Shown here piece by piece: positions 35,695 to 47,325 of a stretch of DNA of 64,000 nt (its first letter is position 1; every line of letters begins with the position of its first letter). The DNA is from JASBTN01 sp965228805 (GTDB lineage: Bacteria; Pseudomonadota; Alphaproteobacteria; Rhodobacterales; Rhodobacteraceae), in the NCBI RefSeq assembly GCF_965228805.1, contig NZ_CBDDIE010000003.1, forward strand, positions 1,922,001 through 1,986,000, in the 5' to 3' direction. The position numbers were made by a program, and so were the translations under genes. Under the pieces are notes generated by a model. That model was not told the origin of the DNA and did not search any database. It saw only the letters and a program-made list of their open reading frames with translations.

Positions 35695-37260
35695 ATGAAA
35701 CGCGCGATTTACACCTTGCTGGCCACCACGGTGCTGGCGTCACCCGTTGCGGCCAAGGAGTTCACCTGGGCCGTCACCACCGACCCACAGACCATGGACC
35801 CGCATGCGGTGAACTCTGCCCCGGTGCTGGGGTTCTTGAACAACGTCTACGAAGGGCTGGTGCGCCGTGGCAAGGACATGTCGGTCGAACCTGCTCTGGC
35901 AACCTCGTGGGAACCGATCGGCGCGGGCGAAGGCTGGCGCTTCACCCTGCGCCAGGGCGTGACTTTTCAGGATGGGGCGGAATTCAACGCCGATGACGTT
36001 ATCTTCTCCTACCAGCGCGCCTCGGACGAGGGATCGGACACGCGCAGCTGGTTTGCGCCGGTCAGCGAGGTTGTGAAGGTTGACGATTATACCGTCGACA
36101 TCATGACCACGGCGCCGAACCCGATCTTTCCCAGCTCGATCGCCAACTGGATGATCATGGACAGCGGCTGGGCCGAGGCGAACAATGCCACCCTGCCGGA
36201 CAAGGAAAACGGCAACTATGCCACGTTGAACGCGAATGGCACCGGCGCCTTTCAGGTCACCACACGCGAGCCGGGCCTGCGCACCGTTCTGGAACCCCAC
36301 GCAGGTTGGTGGGGTGAGGTGGAACACAATATCACCAAGGCCACCGTGCAACCGATCCAGAACCCGGCCACGGCGCTGGCCGCGCTTTTGTCGGGGGACG
36401 TGGATTTCATCAACCCGGTGCCGATCCAGGACGTGGCCCGCCTGCAGGGCAACGCGGAGGTGAAGGTCATTCAGGGGATCGAGGCGCGAGTGATCATGCT
36501 GGGCTTCCCGCATGAGGCGGCAGCGCTGAAATATTCGGCCGAGACCTCGGACAAGAACCCCTTCGCGGATGTGCGCGTGCGCCAGGCCGTGGCCCATGCG
36601 ATCAACGTGCCTGCGATCCTGCAAACCATCATGCGCGGCAATGCCGAGGAGGTCAGCCAGCTGGTCTCGCCCGCGATGAGTGGCTATTCTACCGCGTTGG
36701 CCGCGCGCCCTGCGCACGATGTCGACGCCGCCAAGGCCCTGTTGGCCGAGGCGGGCTATCCTGACGGGTTCTCCTTCGGCCTGAAATGCCCCAACAACCG
36801 TTATCTGAATGACGAAAGCGTCTGCCAGGCGGTCACCGGCATGCTGGCGCAGGTGGGGATCACCGCGACGCTGGATGCCATGCCGGTGCAGAACTACTGG
36901 CCCGAGCTGCGCGCGGACAATTACGATATGTACCTGCTGGGCTGGTCGCCGGGTACCTTTGATGCCGAACATCCGATCCGCTTCCTGGCCTCGACCCCGA
37001 ACGAAGAACGCAAGCTGGGTTCGTGGAACTTCGGCGGCTATTCCAACACCCGAGTCGATGAGCTTCTGCCGATGATCCAGTCCGAGATCGACGCAGGCAA
37101 ACGCCAGATGATGATCGACGAGGTGACTGGGATCCTGCAGGACGAGGTCGCCTATGTGCCGCTCTATGTGCAGCCCCTGGTCTGGGGCGCGCGCAGCAAC
37201 ATCGAGTTGACGCAACGACCGGACAACTTTTTCATCTTGCGCTGGGTCACCGTTAACTGA
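35695..37260 (+). CDS. ABC transporter substrate-binding protein, copy 2
   Basis: A 521-aa paralogue of the preceding gene, with signal peptide MKRAIYTLLATTVLASPVAA and a GGGGGGAATA ribosome binding site. Shared landmarks include WRFTLRQGVTFQDGAEFNADDVIFSYQRAS-type text and a Cys pair (LKCPNNRYLNDESVCQA) that mirrors DCPNDRYINDEAICQA in copy 1, which suggests a conserved disulfide. Tandem duplication with divergence points to two ligand specificities feeding one membrane complex. It is followed by a hairpin and the permease genes. Confidence 0.92.
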   Translation: MKRAIYTLLATTVLASPVAAKEFTWAVTTDPQTMDPHAVNSAPVLGFLNNVYEGLVRRGKDMSVEPALATSWEPIGAGEGWRFTLRQGVTFQDGAEFNADDVIFSYQRASDEGSDTRSWFAPVSEVVKVDDYTVDIMTTAPNPIFPSSIANWMIMDSGWAEANNATLPDKENGNYATLNANGTGAFQVTTREPGLRTVLEPHAGWWGEVEHNITKATVQPIQNPATALAALLSGDVDFINPVPIQDVARLQGNAEVKVIQGIEARVIMLGFPHEAAALKYSAETSDKNPFADVRVRQAVAHAINVPAILQTIMRGNAEEVSQLVSPAMSGYSTALAARPAHDVDAAKALLAEAGYPDGFSFGLKCPNNRYLNDESVCQAVTGMLAQVGITATLDAMPVQNYWPELRADNYDMYLLGWSPGTFDAEHPIRFLASTPNEERKLGSWNFGGYSNTRVDELLPMIQSEIDAGKRQMMIDEVTGILQDEVAYVPLYVQPLVWGARSNIELTQRPDNFFILRWVTVN

Positions 37261-37271
37261 TCTCTTAGGAC

Positions 37272-37297
37272 GACGCCCCGGGACACCTCGGGGCGTC
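37272..37297 (+). other. Intergenic hairpin between binding protein 2 and permease genes
   Basis: A perfect 9-bp stem GACGCCCCG/CGGGGCGTC (37272-37280 with 37289-37297) with an 8-nt loop and no T-tract. Such hairpins commonly protect the binding-protein mRNA and lower expression of downstream membrane genes. Confidence 0.6.
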
Positions 37298-37338
37298 ACG
37301 CCGACCCAGCCGGGTGCGAGGAAGGGCATAAGAAAAAC

Positions 37339-38322
37339 ATGCTGGCATTTGTCATTCGACGTATCGGGCAGTCGTTGCTCGTTCTTCTGATCGTGGGGCT
37401 GGTTGCCTTTTCGATGTTCCGCTTTGTGGGTGACCCGATCGACAACATGCTCGGTCAGGAACGTACGATTGAGGATGTCGAACGCCTGCGTGCCCAACTG
37501 GGCTTGGACCAGCCGTTTCCGGTGCAATATTACAAGTTCCTCGAAGGCGCCGCGCAGGGCAATTTTGGCGTGAGCTATCGCCAGGGACGTCCGGTGGCCG
37601 AGATCCTGTTGGAACGCGCGCCTGCCACGCTGGAACTGGCTGCCGTGTCAGGCGTCCTGGCGATCCTCGCGGGCATCGCGCTGGGCGTCTTTACCGCGAT
37701 CCGGCGAAACGGGCCAACGGCGCATACGATTATGGCCGCGTCCCTTGTCGGGGTATCGCTGCCAACCTTCCTGATCGGCATTCTGCTGATATATCTCTTC
37801 TCGGTTGAGCTTGGTTGGCTGCCCTCATTTGGCAGGGGAGAAACCGTCAAGCTGGGCGACTGGTGGACCACCGGGTTTCTCACTGAAAGTGGGTTGAAGG
37901 CGCTGATCCTGCCGGCGATCACGCTGGGGCTTTACCAGATGACGCTGATCATGCGCCTGGTCCGGTCCGAGATGCTGGAAGTGCTCCGTCAGGACTACAT
38001 CCGCTTCGCGCGCGCGCGCGGGCTGCGCAGCCGGGTGGTGAACTTCCGCCATGCGCTGAAGAACACCATGGTGCCGGTGGTGACCGTCATCGGCCTACAG
38101 CTAGGCGCGATCATCGCCTTCGCCATCATCACCGAGACCGTGTTCCAGTGGCCCGGCGTCGGCTTGCTGTTCATCAACGCGATCCAGTTCGTGGATATTC
38201 CGGTCATGGCCGCCTACCTCATGCTGATTTCGGTCATGTTCGTGGGCATCAACCTGATCGTCGACATTCTTTACGTCTTCATCGACCCGCGGCTTCGGGT
38301 TGACCGCAATGGGGGGCACTGA
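37339..38322 (+). CDS. ABC transporter permease (DppB family)
   Basis: A 327-aa inner-membrane permease with six predicted helices: the first near residues 9-29, a periplasmic domain, then a five-helix core. The cytoplasmic EAA-type loop reads EMLEVLRQDYIRFARARGLRSRVVNFRHALKNTMVPVV. The ATG follows GAGGAAGGGC at some distance. It overlaps the second permease by one base (TGATG). It forms the channel with the DppC-type partner for the peptide-family binding proteins encoded upstream. Confidence 0.93.
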   Translation: MLAFVIRRIGQSLLVLLIVGLVAFSMFRFVGDPIDNMLGQERTIEDVERLRAQLGLDQPFPVQYYKFLEGAAQGNFGVSYRQGRPVAEILLERAPATLELAAVSGVLAILAGIALGVFTAIRRNGPTAHTIMAASLVGVSLPTFLIGILLIYLFSVELGWLPSFGRGETVKLGDWWTTGFLTESGLKALILPAITLGLYQMTLIMRLVRSEMLEVLRQDYIRFARARGLRSRVVNFRHALKNTMVPVVTVIGLQLGAIIAFAIITETVFQWPGVGLLFINAIQFVDIPVMAAYLMLISVMFVGINLIVDILYVFIDPRLRVDRNGGH

Positions 38323-39272
38323 TGACGGACGCACCTATGACACCCGAAGCTAAGGATAAAGGCCGCTGGCAGGCCTTCCTGGAAAGCGACTTCTTCTACG
38401 CCTTCAAACGCTCGCCGGTGGCGCTGGTTTCGTTTACCGTGGTCTGCCTGCTGGTCCTGTCGGCCGTCTTCGCGCCGCTGATCGCGCCGACCAACCCGTT
38501 TGACCCGGCCAGCCTGAACCTGATGGACGGGTTCACCCCGCCGATGGAGCCCAATGCCTTCACCCAGAACACCTTCCTGCTTGGCACGGATGATCAGGGG
38601 CGCGACGTGTTCTCGACCATCCTGTTCGGTATGCGGGTCTCGCTCTTCGTCGGCGTTTCGGCGGTGCTGTTCGCGATGATCCTGGGCATCATCCTCGGCC
38701 TGGTGTCGGGATATTTCGGCGGCTGGACGGAAACCATCATCATGCGCATCGCCGACGTGCAGCTGACCTTCCCGTCGATCCTGGTCGCCATGCTGATCTT
38801 CGGCGTAGCCAAGGGGTTCACGCCGGTCGAATACCGCGATCAGATGGCGATCTGGGTGCTGATCCTGGCCATCGGCCTATCCGACTGGGTGCAATTCGCG
38901 CGGGTCGTGCGCGGCGCGACCCTGGTCGAGAAGAACAAGGAATATGTTGCCGCCGCGCGCCTGATCGGCCGCAGCCCCTGGGCGATCATGATCAAGCATA
39001 TCCTGCCCAACGCCCTGTCGCCGGTCTTGGTCATTGCCACCATCTCGCTGGCGCTGGCCATCATCGCCGAGGCGACCCTGTCCTTCCTGGGCGTCGGCGC
39101 ACCGCCCACGCAACCGTCACTGGGGACGCTCATTCGCATCGGACAGGGTTTCCTGTTCTCGGGCGAATGGTGGATCCTGTTCTTCCCGGCCTGCACCCTT
39201 CTGGCCCTGGCGCTGAGCGTCAACCTTCTGGGTGACTGGCTGCGCGACGCATTGAATCCGAGGCTCCGTTGA
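38322..39272 (+). CDS. ABC transporter permease (DppC family)
   Basis: A 316-aa permease with a hydrophilic N-terminal tail, a first helix near residues 35-55, the family periplasmic segment HLLGTDDQGRDVFS-like (LLGTDDQGRDVFSTILFG), and five further helices. The EAA loop reads VAAARLIGRSPWAIMIKHILPNAL. Its stop overlaps the start of the first ATPase by four bases (TTGA). It is the second half of the translocation channel. Confidence 0.93.
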   Translation: MTDAPMTPEAKDKGRWQAFLESDFFYAFKRSPVALVSFTVVCLLVLSAVFAPLIAPTNPFDPASLNLMDGFTPPMEPNAFTQNTFLLGTDDQGRDVFSTILFGMRVSLFVGVSAVLFAMILGIILGLVSGYFGGWTETIIMRIADVQLTFPSILVAMLIFGVAKGFTPVEYRDQMAIWVLILAIGLSDWVQFARVVRGATLVEKNKEYVAAARLIGRSPWAIMIKHILPNALSPVLVIATISLALAIIAEATLSFLGVGAPPTQPSLGTLIRIGQGFLFSGEWWILFFPACTLLALALSVNLLGDWLRDALNPRLR

Positions 39273-40249
39273 CCTTGACCAATTCTGTTCTTTCCATCCG
39301 CAATCTCTCGGTCGAAATTCCGACCCGCCAGGGGATCGTCAAACCGGTCGATGGCGTCAGCTATGATATCGGCAAGGGCGAGATCCTGGGCGTGGTCGGC
39401 GAAAGCGGCGCGGGCAAGTCGATGGCCGGCAATGCGGTCATCGGGCTCTTGAACGCGCCCGCGCATATTTCGGGCGGGGAAATCTGGCTCAATGGCAACC
39501 GTATCGACCCCCTGAAGGGCGAAGATATGCGCCGGTTGCGCGGGAAAGAGATCGGCATGATCTTCCAGGATCCGCTGACCTCGCTGAACCCGCTCTTGAC
39601 CATCGGCGACCAGCTGACCGAGACCATGCTGACCCACCTGCCGATCAGCCGCAAGGAAGCGCAGGAACGCGCCGTCGCCGCGCTGGAGGAGGTCGGCATC
39701 CCCGGCGCCGCCGAACGCATCGACAGCTACCCGCATGAGTTCTCGGGCGGGATGCGCCAACGTGTGGTCATTGCGCTGGCACTTTGTGCCGAACCCAGCC
39801 TGGTGATTGCCGATGAACCGACCACGGCACTGGATGTTTCCGTCCAGGCGCAGATCATCTCGCTTCTGAAGCGGCTCTGCCACGAACGCGGCACGGCGGT
39901 GATGCTGATCACCCATGACATGGGCGTCATTGCCGAGGCCGCCGACCGGGTCGCCGTCATGTACGCGGGCCGCCTGGCCGAGCTTGGCACCGTGCGCGAG
40001 GTGCTGACCCTGCCGCAGCACCCCTATACCCACGGGCTGATGGCCTCGACCCCGCTGGCCTCGCAGGGCAAGAAACGGCTGCACCAGATCCCCGGCGCCA
40101 TGCCGCGCCTGCACCACATGCCTGATGGCTGCGCTTTCCACCCCCGTTGCCCGCATGCACAGGACAAGTGCCGCGCCGCGCCCCTGCCGCCGGTCGCCAA
40201 TGAGCGCGCGGCCTGCTGGTTCCCGATGTTGCCGGAGGAGGTCCAATGA
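39269..40249 (+). CDS. ABC transporter ATP-binding protein (DppD family)
   Basis: A 326-aa ATPase with Walker A GESGAGKS (residues 44-51), Q-loop MIFQDPLTSLNP, signature SGGMRQR (159-165), Walker B ending ADEPTTALD, and the H-loop LITHDMG. The C-terminal oligopeptide-transporter extension contains GCAFHPRCPHAQDKC plus a later Cys (AACWFP), four cysteines that in DppD homologues hold an iron-sulfur cluster. The start is a TTG overlapping the permease stop; a second TTG two codons later is also possible. It overlaps the next gene (ATGA). Confidence 0.93.
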   Translation: MTLTNSVLSIRNLSVEIPTRQGIVKPVDGVSYDIGKGEILGVVGESGAGKSMAGNAVIGLLNAPAHISGGEIWLNGNRIDPLKGEDMRRLRGKEIGMIFQDPLTSLNPLLTIGDQLTETMLTHLPISRKEAQERAVAALEEVGIPGAAERIDSYPHEFSGGMRQRVVIALALCAEPSLVIADEPTTALDVSVQAQIISLLKRLCHERGTAVMLITHDMGVIAEAADRVAVMYAGRLAELGTVREVLTLPQHPYTHGLMASTPLASQGKKRLHQIPGAMPRLHHMPDGCAFHPRCPHAQDKCRAAPLPPVANERAACWFPMLPEEVQ

Positions 40250-41211
40250 GCGCCTATGTCACCGTCAAGGGGCTGACCCGGATCTTCGACGTGTCCAAAC
40301 CCCTGCTGAACCGCCTGCTGGAACGTCGCAGCAAGGCCTTCCTGACCGCCGTTTCCGAGGTCGATTTCGAGATCGAGGAACGTACGACCTATGCCCTCGT
40401 TGGCGAGAGCGGATCGGGCAAGTCGACCATCGGCAAGATGCTGGTGGGGCTGTTGAACCCGTCCGAGGGCGCCGTCGAGGTTGAGGGTGTGAACCTGGTG
40501 ACCGAGAGCGATGCGGGCAAGATTGCCGAGTCGCGCTCGAACATCCAGATGATCTTCCAGGACCCCTACGCCTCATTGAACCCGCGCTGGCGGGTGCGTG
40601 ACATCATTGTCGAGCCGGTGGCCGCCCAGGGTGGCAAGACCGAAGGTCTGGCAGAACGGTTGCTGGAACAGGTCGGCCTGCACGCGGCGGACGCGGGCAA
40701 GTTCCCGCACGAGTTCTCCGGCGGGCAGCGGCAGCGTATCTGCATTGCCCGGTCGCTGGCGTCAGAGCCGCGTCTGATCGTTTGTGACGAGCCCACCTCG
40801 GCGCTGGATGTGTCGGTGCAGGCGCAGGTTTTGAACCTCATGAGTGACTTGAAGGACGATCTGGGGCTGACCTACCTGCTGATCACCCACGACCTGACCG
40901 TGGTGCGCCACATGGCGGATCGGATCGGGGTGCTCTACCTGGGGCGCCTGGTTGAGGAGGCCGATCCCGAGACCCTCTTCACCACGCCCAAGCACCCCTA
41001 TACGCAGATGCTGCTGGATGCGGCCCCTCGCATGGATGCCTTCGGGCGCGAAGTGCCGCCACCGCAGGGTGAAATCCCCGATCCGATCGACCCACCCTCG
41101 GGTTGCGCCTTCCACCCGCGTTGCCCGATCGCGACGGACATCTGCCGCCAGGAACGCCCCGCGATGCGCAAGATCGGGCCCGCAAAGGTCGCTTGCCATC
41201 TGGCGGAGTGA
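40246..41211 (+). CDS. ABC transporter ATP-binding protein (DppF family)
   Basis: A 321-aa ATPase, partner of the preceding DppD-type subunit. It has Walker A GESGSGKS (residues 53-60), IFQDPYASLNPRW, signature SGGQRQRI, Walker B VCDEPTSALDV and H-loop LLITHDLT. The C-terminal extension also carries four Cys (GCAFHPRCPIATDIC and AKVACH). It overlaps the upstream gene by four bases and ends the importer operon. A 250-bp region without a gene follows before acnB. Confidence 0.93.
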   Translation: MSAYVTVKGLTRIFDVSKPLLNRLLERRSKAFLTAVSEVDFEIEERTTYALVGESGSGKSTIGKMLVGLLNPSEGAVEVEGVNLVTESDAGKIAESRSNIQMIFQDPYASLNPRWRVRDIIVEPVAAQGGKTEGLAERLLEQVGLHAADAGKFPHEFSGGQRQRICIARSLASEPRLIVCDEPTSALDVSVQAQVLNLMSDLKDDLGLTYLLITHDLTVVRHMADRIGVLYLGRLVEEADPETLFTTPKHPYTQMLLDAAPRMDAFGREVPPPQGEIPDPIDPPSGCAFHPRCPIATDICRQERPAMRKIGPAKVACHLAE

Positions 41212-41461
41212 CCAAGGGCGTCATGTGGCCTGAACGCGGTGCCGGATACGTTTGAAGCGGTCTTCACCGCCCTGCTCACCTGTCCCAAGTGGCTGGGCAA
41301 TATCTCGCAAAAATGCAAAAGAGATACGGTGCCATCGGGAACAGCTTGCACCTAGGGCTCTTCTGGTATACAACGGCATACAGCTAGCTTGACCCGGCGC
41401 GCCAAACAGACCACCGCCCCGGCCTCCAAGCGATATCGGACACCTAAGCGTCGGGAAAACC
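41212..41461. promoter_or_regulatory. acnB upstream region
   Basis: A 250-bp region without a supported gene. It contains GGTATACA at 41365-41372 and GGCATACA at 41375-41382, two related half-matches to the TGTATACA boxes found near the GntR gene but spaced 10 rather than 12 bp and about 93 bp upstream of acnB. Regulatory meaning is uncertain. Confidence 0.35.
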
Positions 41462-44251
<2,790 letters not shown>

Positions 44252-44279
44252 GTTGAGCTGAGGGACAGCTGAACAAGAC

Positions 44280-44316
44280 GGGGGCGGGATACGATGTATC
44301 CCGCCCCCTTTGTTTT
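44280..44316 (+). terminator. Rho-independent terminator of acnB
   Basis: A perfect 12-bp GC-rich stem (44280-44291 with 44297-44308) with a 5-nt loop, followed by TTTGTTTT. It also lies in the convergent gap before the TPP enzyme and may act in both directions. Confidence 0.9.
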
Positions 44317-44359
44317 GGTGATGACCCCAGTGCGCCCGGGGCCGTTTGCTGCGATTGCC

Positions 44360-46093
44360 TCAGTAGAAATGCGGCAGGTTCTTGGCCCGTGCCGCACGCA
44401 CCCAGTTCGGCACGAAGGGAATGATCTTGTCCTGTGAGGGGACCATGATCTCGATGAAATTCGCGCCGGGGTGGGCGATGGCGTTGGACAGGATTTGTTC
44501 GATATCCGCTTCCTTGGTGATGCGGTCGGTCTTGAAGCCGAAGCCTTCGGCGACCTTGCAGTAATCCACCGCGCCGAAGTCGGTCGACCAGGGTTCGTCC
44601 ACGTCATCCAGCAGGATCGCCTCGCCCCGGATCCAGCCGTAGACGTCGTTGCGGGTCAGGATCACGGTGACGTTCTTGCCCGAACGTTTCAGCGTCTCCA
44701 TGTCGCCAATCACAAAGGCAAAAGAGCCGTCGCCGGTGAAGGAGATGATTGGCCCGTCGCTGGCATAAGACGCCCCCAGACAGGCGGGCACCGAATAGCC
44801 GAGCGCGCCCATCGAGTAGTTGGTGATGTAGCGACGTCCGGGCTTCTTGAAGGTCAGAAGCGCAGACGGATAGATTGCGCTGACACCGGGTTCCGAGGTC
44901 ACGATGGCATCGTCCGGCATGATCTTGTCCAGCACCTGGCTGAGCTTGACCGGCGACAGGGTGCCCTCGGGCATCGGAATGTTCGAGTTGAACACCTTGT
45001 CCAGCGCGGTTTTCTTCATCGCGGTCAGGTCGACCGTGTCGCGTTTCAGGCCGGGATGCTCGGATTTGATGATCTCGACCATGTATTCCAGGCTCGCGCG
45101 GGCATCACCGACCAGGCCGACCTTGACCGGGTAGTTGTTGCCCACATGGGCCTCGGCAATGTCGAGATGCAGGAAGGTCTTGGACTTGGGATCGCCATAG
45201 AGCTTCCAGTGATCCGTTGCGGCGCTGTCGGTGTTGGTGCCGATGAAGAAGATCGTGTCAGCGTCAAAGACATACTGGTTCGAATACTCCATGCCGCCAC
45301 GCCCACCGATGACGCGCAGGGCCAGCGGATGATCTTCGGGGATTGTGCCCTTGCCAGGCGTGGTGGTGCCGACGGGGATCTGCAGAAGCTCGGCCAGCTC
45401 CAGGATCGCCTCGGACGCCTTGGAGATCAGCCCGCCCTGGCCGACGACGATGGCCGGTTTTTCGGCGGCCAGCAGAACGTCGATCGCTGCACGGATCTTC
45501 GAGTGATCCGCCACCGGGCGGTGCGCCGGGTAGACGCTGTAATCGGGTTCGGCATAGAGGTCGTTGATATCGGCCTCTTCACCAAAGATGTTGATCGGCA
45601 CGCGGATATGCACCGGGCCGGGTTTGCCCGAGGTGGCGACGCGGAAGGCGCGGCGCATCAGGAAGGGGATTTCCTGCGCGTTGGTCAGAACAAAGCTTTC
45701 CTTGCAGATGCTGTCGTAAAGCTTGGTCTGATCGACCCCGGTCAACCCGTGTTTCTTGTCTTGATTGATCGGAATGTCCGAGCTGAAATAGATCACCGGG
45801 ACCGAGGACATGAAGGCCTCGGTAATGCCGGGCGAACAGTGGGTCACACCGGGCGAGGGGGCCTCCAGCACCGCGGGGCGGCCGGTGATCTTGGCATAGG
45901 CCTCGGCCGCGTAGGAGGCGGTGCGCTCATCGCGGGTCAGCACGAATTCGATGTTCGAATGCGCGCGCCATTCCTTGTACCAGCCGATGGTGGTTTCTCC
46001 GGGCAGGCCGAACACATGGCTCACCCCATGCAGTTCCAGCATCTTCAGAATGATCTGTGCGCCGTTCATGCGCTGGGTGTCTGCGTCAGTCAT
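44360..46093 (-). CDS. Thiamine-diphosphate-dependent enzyme (acetolactate-synthase-like), substrate unknown
   Basis: A 577-aa ThDP enzyme with the three-domain POX/AHAS fold. The activating Glu is E56 (LTRDERTAS). The Mg/ThDP motif is GDGSF at 454-458, closing with N482 (TRNDVYGW). The conserved PSPGVTH and KPGPVHIRVP blocks are present. The N-terminal GLPGETTIGWYKEW differs from the GIPGG of acetolactate synthase, and it lacks a small regulatory partner, so a biosynthetic role is unlikely. A TGTATGCA box with a degenerate 12-bp-spaced copy lies 44 bp upstream, linking it to the GntR gene. A decarboxylase, carboligase or acyl-phosphate-forming lyase is possible. Confidence 0.85.
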   Translation of the reverse strand: MTDADTQRMNGAQIILKMLELHGVSHVFGLPGETTIGWYKEWRAHSNIEFVLTRDERTASYAAEAYAKITGRPAVLEAPSPGVTHCSPGITEAFMSSVPVIYFSSDIPINQDKKHGLTGVDQTKLYDSICKESFVLTNAQEIPFLMRRAFRVATSGKPGPVHIRVPINIFGEEADINDLYAEPDYSVYPAHRPVADHSKIRAAIDVLLAAEKPAIVVGQGGLISKASEAILELAELLQIPVGTTTPGKGTIPEDHPLALRVIGGRGGMEYSNQYVFDADTIFFIGTNTDSAATDHWKLYGDPKSKTFLHLDIAEAHVGNNYPVKVGLVGDARASLEYMVEIIKSEHPGLKRDTVDLTAMKKTALDKVFNSNIPMPEGTLSPVKLSQVLDKIMPDDAIVTSEPGVSAIYPSALLTFKKPGRRYITNYSMGALGYSVPACLGASYASDGPIISFTGDGSFAFVIGDMETLKRSGKNVTVILTRNDVYGWIRGEAILLDDVDEPWSTDFGAVDYCKVAEGFGFKTDRITKEADIEQILSNAIAHPGANFIEIMVPSQDKIIPFVPNWVRAARAKNLPHFY

Positions 46094-46121
46094 AGCTTTG
46101 CACCTTTCTCAATCGGATTTT

Positions 46122-46142
46122 CGCACACAGGCCTGTATGCAG
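46122..46142 (-). promoter_or_regulatory. Putative GntR operator upstream of the TPP enzyme
   Basis: CTGTATGCAG (46133-46142) is one base off a perfect palindrome and matches the box at 52071. A degenerate second copy (46122-46129) lies 12 bp nearer the gene. The main box is centred about 44 bp from the start codon. Confidence 0.6.
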
Positions 46143-46163
46143 AGAATCCGCAGTTTTTTTTGT

Positions 46164-47288
46164 TTACGTCAGCGGTTCCGCGACGGCGTATTTGGCCAGC
46201 ATGTCGGGGTCGACCTTCACGCCGAGGCCCGGGCCGGTCGGCACGTGGATACGGCCGTGTTTCACCGGGAAGGGTTCGGTCAGGATGTCCTCGGCGGCGT
46301 AGTAGGTGGCCATGTAGAACTCAGCCTGCAGCACCAGGTCCGGCACCGCGGCCATCAGGTGGGTGCCTGCGGCATGGGCCAGGCCCGTTTCGAACATGCA
46401 GCCGCCGTAGATCTCGACACCCGCGGCCCGGGCAATCGCGGCCACTTCCAGCGCACGGCGGATGCCGCCGGATTTCATGATCTTGAGCGAGAAGATGTCG
46501 GCGACCTTGTTCTGCACGCCATAGAGTGCGCCCTTCGGGTCGAAGACGCTTTCATCCGCCATGATCGGCGTGTCGATGACATGGGTGATATGGGCCATCA
46601 CCTCGCGTTCGTGCATCTTAACCGGCTGTTCGACGAAGGTCGGACGGAAGGCTTCCAGGTCGCGAATGCAGCGCACCGCGTCATAGGCAGGCAGGCCCTG
46701 GTTGTAGTCGATGCGGATGTCGGCCTCGTCGCCATAGATCTCGCGCAGCTTCTCGCAGCGCATGATGTCGAACTTGTGGTCGGCGAACCCGGTCTTGAAC
46801 TTGAAGATGCGCACGCCGTCGTCCCACATGGCGGCGATGTCGTCGAGGTCGGCGTCGAAATCCGGGTTGGCGACGGAGAAGCTCATGCCCATGCTGTCGC
46901 GCATCTTGCCGCCGACCAGTTCGCAGACCGAAAGCCCCGTGATCTGGCCGGTAATGTCCAAGAGGGCCATCTCCAGCGCCGCCTTGGCCTCGGGATGGCC
47001 GACCAGCACCTTTTCGGCCATGTTCATGTGAACCTCGACCTGCACCGGGTCCTGGCCGATCAGATGCGGGCGCAGATGCACATGCAGGGCGGCGGCGTTG
47101 CCCTCGGCCGTACCCGTGAACACGGGCCAGGGCGAGGCCTCGCCCCATCCGGTGATGCCGGTGTCGGTCACCAGCTCCAGGATGGCCACGTTGATGCCCG
47201 CCACATCGCCCGAGCCATGCGAATGCACGGCCTTGGCGGGGATGGAAATGCGATGAACGCGCAGGGTTTCGATCTTATGGTCGCTCAC
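46164..47288 (-). CDS. Enolase-superfamily enzyme, muconate-lactonizing (MLE) subgroup
   Basis: A 374-aa enzyme with the MLE-subgroup active site: K163 and K165 (IFKFKTG), metal ligands D194 (RIDYNQG), E220 (FVEQPV) and D245 (IMADES), and K269 (SLKIMKSGG). The paired lysines on opposite faces allow racemisation/epimerisation or cycloisomerisation. The C-terminus (YGGCMFETGLAHAAGTH and the later VPTGPGLG) is closer to muconate cycloisomerases than to the hydroxyproline-betaine epimerase type. The start is a GTG after CCGGAGAAC; the frame extends upstream into the USP gene. It follows the USP of the TRAP operon by 37 bp. Substrate unknown; racemisation of a TRAP-imported acid or amino acid derivative is a plausible inference. 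Confidence 0.88.
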   Translation of the reverse strand: MSDHKIETLRVHRISIPAKAVHSHGSGDVAGINVAILELVTDTGITGWGEASPWPVFTGTAEGNAAALHVHLRPHLIGQDPVQVEVHMNMAEKVLVGHPEAKAALEMALLDITGQITGLSVCELVGGKMRDSMGMSFSVANPDFDADLDDIAAMWDDGVRIFKFKTGFADHKFDIMRCEKLREIYGDEADIRIDYNQGLPAYDAVRCIRDLEAFRPTFVEQPVKMHEREVMAHITHVIDTPIMADESVFDPKGALYGVQNKVADIFSLKIMKSGGIRRALEVAAIARAAGVEIYGGCMFETGLAHAAGTHLMAAVPDLVLQAEFYMATYYAAEDILTEPFPVKHGRIHVPTGPGLGVKVDPDMLAKYAVAEPLT

Positions 47289-47325
47289 GGTGTTCTCCGG
47301 ATGTGAGGTCTTGGTGGGGGAGGTT

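Noticed and set aside
33943..37527. Two antisense frames of 560 and 595 codons over the binding-protein genes
   Set aside because: The plus strand encodes recognisable signal peptides and binding-protein motifs; the antisense frames are shadow-like and rich in Arg, His and Val.
44360..46093. Sulfoacetaldehyde acetyltransferase (Xsc) or acetolactate synthase as the function of the ThDP enzyme
   Set aside because: The N-terminal motif differs from both families, and no phosphotransacetylase, sulfonate gene or small regulatory subunit is adjacent.
46164..47288. Hydroxyproline-betaine 2-epimerase (HpbD) as the function of the enolase
   Set aside because: Only the general MLE-subgroup residues match; the C-terminal region looks more like muconate cycloisomerase and no Rieske demethylase genes are present in the window.
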